This document shows positions 59,489 to 64,000 of a stretch of DNA of 64,000 bases, piece after piece (position 1 is the stretch's first letter; every line of letters begins with the position of its first letter). A program made the position numbers and the translations under genes. The notes beneath the pieces are model-generated. The model was not told the origin of the DNA. It saw nothing but the letters and a program-made list of their open reading frames with translations, and made no database searches. The stretch spans positions 88,370-152,369 of the forward strand of contig NZ_JAFEMD010000007.1 of NCBI RefSeq assembly GCF_016892765.1. Reading direction: 5' to 3'. Source of the DNA: Microvirga arvi (GTDB lineage Bacteria; Pseudomonadota; Alphaproteobacteria; Rhizobiales; Beijerinckiaceae).

Positions 59489-61090
59489 ATGGCCATGACC
59501 CGCGCCATCCTCATCATGCTATTGCTCGCGCTCGGGAGCCTGCTTGGCGCCAATGCGGCGTTCGCCCATGCGGCACTCGTGGAGTCCCATCCCGCGGATG
59601 GAGCCGTCCTGGATGGCGTGCCGCCGATGGTGCGCCTTCGCTTCAACGAGCCCGTTTCGCCCTTGGTCATCGGCTTGACGGACGCACGGGGACGGCGACA
59701 TCACGTGCTCAAGACACTTGCACGCAACGAGGTGCTCGAGATCTCCGTGCCGCCGGACATGCCCCGGGGCAGCCATATCCTGAGCTACCGCGTGAATTCC
59801 GGTGACGGCCATCCGATCGGCGGGTCCGTCGTGTTCTCGATCGGCGCACCGACGGAGACCGGGACGCGTCCAAGGGCAGAAGGGGAAGGTGTCCGCATCC
59901 CGATCGTTCTAGCCCGTACGATCGTGTACATCGGCCTGTTTGCGGGAGTGGGAGGCGCGTTCTTCCGCGCATGGCTTGCTCCCGGCCTCGCCGGAAGGGG
60001 AACGGACCATGCGCTCGTTGCCTTGATGGCCACAGGGTTCCTTGCATGCTCGGCATCGCTGGGCTTGCAGGGCGTCGATGCCTTGGGCGGTGTCCTCACC
60101 GACATGGCGTCCGCAGCCACGTGGGCTGCGGGATGGGCAACCTCCTATGGGATGACGGTCGCAGCCGGAACGGCGGCGCTACTTCTCGGATGGCTTTCGC
60201 TGCGGGGGCCTTCGGGATGGAGACGTGTGTGCAGCCTTCTCGCCATGGGAATGCTCGGCCTGTCGCTTTCCCTGAGCGGCCACGCCAGTGCCGCAGCCCC
60301 GCAATGGGTGACGCGGCCCGCGGTCTTCATCCATGCCGTGGGGGTCGCCTACTGGATAGGTGCCCTCTTTCCGCTTCTGGTCGCCATCCGCAAGTCGCCG
60401 GAAGCGGCGTTCCCGATCGTGCGGCGCTTCTCCACGGGTGCCCTCGTCGCAGTCGCGGCACTTACGCTCGCAGGAATTGCATTGACCGTGATCCAGATGG
60501 GGTCACCAGCGAATCTGATCGACACCACCTATGGACAGGTCCTGATCGCCAAGACCCTGCTCGTGGGCACCCTGCTCGTCCTGGCCGCCTTGAACCGTCT
60601 TTGGCTCACGCCCGCCATGACCATTCCGGACGGCTCCGGAGCCAAATGGCTGGCGCGGTCGATCAAGGCCGAGATCATCCTTTGCCTCGCCATCCTCGCG
60701 CTGGTGGGACTGTGGCGCGTCACCCCGCCACCCCGCGCGATCGCGGCCATCTCCGAGGCTTCGCGTTCGGCAAGCGTTCACCTGCACTCGAACAAGCTCA
60801 TGGCACAGTTGACCCTCTCGCAGGGAGGTGCAGGGGGCACGCGAGTACGGATCGTCATCGCGACCGGACAGGCCGAACCGATGAACCCGAAGGAAATCAC
60901 GCTTCACCTCGAAAAACCGGATGCCGGGATCGAACCCATCTCGCGCCAGGCCAGGAAGGTGGGGACCGATGGATGGGAAGTGGCATCCCTGGCGCTGCCG
61001 GTGGCGGGGGCGTGGAAGGTGAAGGTGGACATCCTCGTTGACGACTTCGAAAAGGTCAGTCTGGAAGGAACCATGACCGTGGGGCACTGA
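59489..61090 (+). CDS. CopC-CopD fusion copper import protein
   Basis: A 533-aa protein, YcnJ-like. After the signal peptide (IMLLLALGSLLGANAAFA) the mature chain starts HAALVESHPADGAVL, where the N-terminal His and SGDGHPIGGSV are CopC copper ligands. Then come about eight CopD membrane helices and a C-terminal soluble YtkA-like domain. Likely brings copper into the cytoplasm. Start may be GTG 59474, ATG 59489 or ATG 59495. Confidence 0.9.
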   Translation: MAMTRAILIMLLLALGSLLGANAAFAHAALVESHPADGAVLDGVPPMVRLRFNEPVSPLVIGLTDARGRRHHVLKTLARNEVLEISVPPDMPRGSHILSYRVNSGDGHPIGGSVVFSIGAPTETGTRPRAEGEGVRIPIVLARTIVYIGLFAGVGGAFFRAWLAPGLAGRGTDHALVALMATGFLACSASLGLQGVDALGGVLTDMASAATWAAGWATSYGMTVAAGTAALLLGWLSLRGPSGWRRVCSLLAMGMLGLSLSLSGHASAAAPQWVTRPAVFIHAVGVAYWIGALFPLLVAIRKSPEAAFPIVRRFSTGALVAVAALTLAGIALTVIQMGSPANLIDTTYGQVLIAKTLLVGTLLVLAALNRLWLTPAMTIPDGSGAKWLARSIKAEIILCLAILALVGLWRVTPPPRAIAAISEASRSASVHLHSNKLMAQLTLSQGGAGGTRVRIVIATGQAEPMNPKEITLHLEKPDAGIEPISRQARKVGTDGWEVASLALPVAGAWKVKVDILVDDFEKVSLEGTMTVGH

Positions 61091-61125
61091 AGCGAAGGGA
61101 GTTCGACATCCCGGGAGTTCCAGAT

Positions 61126-61998
61126 CTATCGGTGCAGCTCGGGCAGGTCGTCCCTCAGCCATGCCAGGCGGGAAATGGCATTCCCGGCCAAGGATTGCAT
61201 GCGTCCCAGCGTGGCCTCGTCGTCGGCCATGTCCCCGATTTCCAGGTAACGTTCGGCCAGCAGCTCGGCGAGCGCCACCGGATCGTTCGGAGACTTGTGT
61301 CTGGCCTCCACGCCTCCCGAAGTGGCAGGGTTAAGGTCAAGTTCCCGCGCATGGCGTCTCGCCTCCTCCACGAATCCTTCCAGACGTATCCGTTCCGGAG
61401 CCGGAGCGGCGGACGCGAGAGGTTCGAGAAGATCGGCGAGATGCCGCTCGAGGGCGGCGAGGCTCGTGGCATCCTTCGGGTCACCTTCATCGGTGCGGTG
61501 GCGCTCGGCATGGAATGCTCTCCTCCGCTCGCGCCGGAGGATCGACACGTGTCCCAGCTCCTCGTGGGCCATGGCCTCCGCCGCCTCGCGGATCTCGGGG
61601 GCCTCTGCATGGGCGGCGACATAGGTCCAGAAGGAGAAGGCGCGCTCCTCATTGCGCACGGCCATCGAGAGCGCACGGTAGGCGCTCAGGAGGCGCGGGT
61701 GGGCCGTCGCCGCGCCCTCGTCGTCGAACGTCTCCGGGAGTTCCCATCGGATCCGGACCGGATCGGGCGCCTGCCCCTTGGTGCTCTGCGACCAGTGCAC
61801 GACGCTGTTGAGGTGGCCCCGTTCGTCGGCGGACAGGCGCTCGAACAGCTCAGCCAGCGCGGGATCGCCCTCCTTGCGCATGCGCGCGGCGATCTCGGCA
61901 TAGCGGGTTGCCGCCTCCTGCTCCATGGCGGCGGCAATGGCGAACAGTTCCGCCAGGGACTTCACAGGACCAGGCGGTTCTTGCTTCAGCAATGGCAT
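61126..61998 (-). CDS. Ferritin-like (rubrerythrin-type) protein
   Basis: A 290-aa soluble helical protein. The first half has two-helix metal motifs AAAMEQEAATRYAEIAARM and LSADERGHLNSVVHW, followed by VRNEERAFSFWTYVAAHA and MAHEELGHVSILRRERR, together giving the EX(n)EXXH pairs of the ferritin-like superfamily. ATG 61998 follows GGGAG. It is divergent from nosR and shares a perfect TTG-N8-CAA site. Similar genes lie near denitrification loci; role unknown. Confidence 0.8.
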   Translation of the reverse strand: MPLLKQEPPGPVKSLAELFAIAAAMEQEAATRYAEIAARMRKEGDPALAELFERLSADERGHLNSVVHWSQSTKGQAPDPVRIRWELPETFDDEGAATAHPRLLSAYRALSMAVRNEERAFSFWTYVAAHAEAPEIREAAEAMAHEELGHVSILRRERRRAFHAERHRTDEGDPKDATSLAALERHLADLLEPLASAAPAPERIRLEGFVEEARRHARELDLNPATSGGVEARHKSPNDPVALAELLAERYLEIGDMADDEATLGRMQSLAGNAISRLAWLRDDLPELHR

Positions 61999-62061
61999 GG
62001 GAATCTCCCTGAGTCGAAAAATCGGCGCGAGAGGTTGACGGGCACCCTCACTTCCGACAGT

Positions 62062-62075
62062 TTGACGTAAGTCAA
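62062..62075. promoter_or_regulatory. NnrR/FNR-like site between the ferritin-like gene and nosR
   Basis: TTGACGTAAGTCAA, a perfect palindrome 64 nt upstream of the ferritin-like gene and 100-160 nt upstream of nosR. Confidence 0.6.
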
Positions 62076-62234
62076 TGCGCGCCCGATTATCCAATAGCAT
62101 GATGGTTCCGGGCCATGCGAGAGCGATTTCAACGGCCCCGGAAAGATCGCGCGCTCCCGTCGGAATCAGTCCGATTGAAAGCCGTTAGCGTTTTTCTGTT
62201 CAGAAGCACAAACGCTATCCTGGACGGTCCCCCG

Positions 62235-64000
62235 TTGGCAAAATCGCAGTCGCCCGAGTCCGCCAGACACCTTGCGAATACTGTTCTCAAGCTGCTTTGG
62301 ATCGTGGCCCTGCTCGGTGCCGCGATGCTCCTTTGGACGACGGCTCCCGGCATGGCGGCGGGGCGCGTGCAGGAGTTCCTCCCCAAGGCACAGCCGGCCG
62401 ATTTCATTCCCGGAGCGGACCGCTTCGGAGCGCCCCAAGGCGATCCGCCGCTCGTCCCCGTCCACCAGGGCGACCGTCTGCTCGGTTACGTTTACCTGAA
62501 CTCCGACATCACAAGCGCGGTCGGCTATTCGGGCAAGCCGATTCACATGCTGGTGGGCATCGATCCGAACGGCGTCGTCACCGGGATCAAGCTCGTCGAC
62601 CACAAGGAACCCATCGTCCTCATCGGCATTCCCGAGCGTCGCATCGTCGATGCCGTGAACACCCTCATCGGGCGTGACATGAAGGCTGTCGCCACCGGGG
62701 CCGAGCGCCCGCCCCAGGTCGACATCGTCAGCGGGGCGACCGTGACCGTGCTCGTCATGGGCGACAGCGTGGTGCGCTCCGCCGTGCGGCTCATCCGCAG
62801 CGGCCGCCTCGGCGCCGCCCAAGGCGCTCCCGCGGTCGCCGCGGTTCCCCCGGCCATCAAAACCCTCGACCTGACGAGGAGCGAGGTCCGCGACTGGCAG
62901 ACCCTTCTCGGGGATGGCTCGGTCCGGCGCCTGTCGCTGACCGTCGGCGAGGTCAACGAGGCCTACGCCAAGGCAGGCAATCAGGAGGCGGCGAACAACG
63001 CCGAGACGGCCGATCTGAATGACACCTTCATCGACCTGTACCTCGCCCCCGTAAGCGTCCCCACCATCGGACGCAGCCTGCTCGGGGACACGGCCTATGA
63101 GCAACTCAAGGCGCGGCTCAAGCCGGACCAGCAGGCCATCGTCGTGGCCGGCGACGGCGCCTACTCGTTCAAGGGCTCCGGCTATGTCCGCGGCGGCATC
63201 TTCGACCGCATCGAACTGCTCCAGGACGGCCAGGGCATCCGATTCCGTGACCGCAACCACACTCGCCTCGGGGCGCTGGCCGCTGACGGTGCGCCCGACC
63301 TGCGCGAGATTGCCCTGTTCGTGGCGCCCGAGGACTTCAAGCTTGATCTCACCGAGCCGTGGCAGGTGCAGTTGCTCGTCCAACGCAACATTGGCGCCCG
63401 TGACAGGGCCTTCCTGACCTACAACCTCGAATACACGCTGCCGGAACAGTATCTACGCATCGAGCAGCCCCCTGCCCAAGCAGCGCCCCCCGCTCAAGCG
63501 CAAGCCCAAGGGCAGCCAAGCACCCCCGCACCGACTGCATCGCCTCCTGCCACACCCGCCGAGCTATCGCTGAACGATGCGGACGCGCTCGCGGCCGGCG
63601 AGATCGAGGAGCCGCTCTGGCTCAAGATCTGGAAGACGAACACCGTCTCTATCGGCATCGCCGCCGTCGCTCTCCTTGTCCTGTCTGCCATCTTCTTCTT
63701 CCAGGACAACCTGGTCCGCCGTACGAAGATCTACGTTTGGGTCCGGCGCTCCTACCTGACGTTCACGCTGGTCTGGCTCGGCTGGTACGCCAATGCCCAG
63801 CTCTCGGTCGTCAACGTCCTCACCTTCACGAACTCGCTCATCACCGACTTCAACTGGGAGTTCTTCCTCGCGGCACCGCTGATCTTCATCCTCTGGGCCG
63901 CGGTCGCGGCAGCGCTGCTGTTTTGGGGCCGCGGTCCCTTCTGCGGCTGGCTCTGTCCCTTCGGCGCCCTCCAGGAACTGACCAACAACATTGCCCAGTG
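62235..64000 (+). CDS. nosR: NosR, N2O reductase regulator/electron donor (cut by window edge)
   Basis: An open frame running off the right edge, about 588 codons seen of a usual 700 or more. The protein has an N-terminal helix (LLWIVALLGAAMLLW), a periplasmic FMN-binding domain with flavinylation motif VSGATVT, a proline/alanine-rich linker (about 415-450), then membrane helices and CGWLCPFGALQE at the window end. NosR delivers electrons to NosZ. I chose TTG 62235; TTG 62175 is the alternative and no ATG is in a suitable place. nosZDFY should lie to the right. Confidence 0.92.
   Translation, partial: MAKSQSPESARHLANTVLKLLWIVALLGAAMLLWTTAPGMAAGRVQEFLPKAQPADFIPGADRFGAPQGDPPLVPVHQGDRLLGYVYLNSDITSAVGYSGKPIHMLVGIDPNGVVTGIKLVDHKEPIVLIGIPERRIVDAVNTLIGRDMKAVATGAERPPQVDIVSGATVTVLVMGDSVVRSAVRLIRSGRLGAAQGAPAVAAVPPAIKTLDLTRSEVRDWQTLLGDGSVRRLSLTVGEVNEAYAKAGNQEAANNAETADLNDTFIDLYLAPVSVPTIGRSLLGDTAYEQLKARLKPDQQAIVVAGDGAYSFKGSGYVRGGIFDRIELLQDGQGIRFRDRNHTRLGALAADGAPDLREIALFVAPEDFKLDLTEPWQVQLLVQRNIGARDRAFLTYNLEYTLPEQYLRIEQPPAQAAPPAQAQAQGQPSTPAPTASPPATPAELSLNDADALAAGEIEEPLWLKIWKTNTVSIGIAAVALLVLSAIFFFQDNLVRRTKIYVWVRRSYLTFTLVWLGWYANAQLSVVNVLTFTNSLITDFNWEFFLAAPLIFILWAAVAAALLFWGRGPFCGWLCPFGALQELTNNIAQ

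Overview
The window comes from a GC-rich alphaproteobacterium, most likely Hyphomicrobiales and plausibly a Methylobacteriaceae/Microvirga-like soil organism. This is inferred from the gene set (HpnCDE squalene route beside carotenoid genes, polyhydroxyalkanoate granule-region protein, DUF1206, DUF6455, NnrS/NnrU proteins and a complete denitrification block) and from codon and base usage. No 16S gene or other firm taxonomic marker is present.

Layout. 1-6.5 kb (mostly minus): a surface-carbohydrate group (a glycosyl-hydrolase/RmlD fusion cut by the left edge, UDP-galactopyranose mutase, a glycosyltransferase), small proteins and an RlpA-like lipoprotein. 6.7-16.9 kb (plus): a compact isoprenoid operon with two CrtI-family flavoproteins, a methyltransferase, an acyltransferase, a glycosyltransferase, a fused HpnC-HpnD protein, HpnE and IspH. 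Most junctions overlap by 4 nt. This reads as a squalene-based C30 carotenoid pathway whose product is oxidised, glycosylated and acylated. 16.9-28.3 kb: MATE exporter, an amidoligase plus class-I amidotransferase pair, a degenerate hybrid histidine kinase, a secreted GH3 glucosidase, an AI-2E-type transporter, a DUF1206 membrane protein and a TolB-repeat/RTX secreted protein.

28.3-33.8 kb is a sparse accessory stretch. It starts with a 3' fragment of a tRNA-Arg(CCT) gene, the usual footprint of an integrative element, and then holds orphan genes, a phospholipase D-like protein and a second RTX protein.

33.8-64 kb is a denitrification and NO-handling block: hmp, DUF6455, nnrS, ccoG, pseudoazurin, an Nnr/Dnr-type regulator, DUF1858, DUF2249, nnrU, norEF, norCBQD, hemN, nirK, napEFDABC followed by a DUF4142 gene and moeA, a copper-handling operon (YcnI, CopCD) and nosR running off the right edge. 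Ten intergenic TTG-N8-CAA palindromes sit upstream of these genes and suggest one NnrR/FNR-type regulon. Nitrate is reduced in the periplasm by NapAB (electrons via NapC), nitrite by NirK (electrons from pseudoazurin), NO by NorCB, and N2O presumably by a NosZ encoded to the right. MoeA supplies molybdenum cofactor, HemN anaerobic haem, and the copper genes metal for NirK and NosZ.
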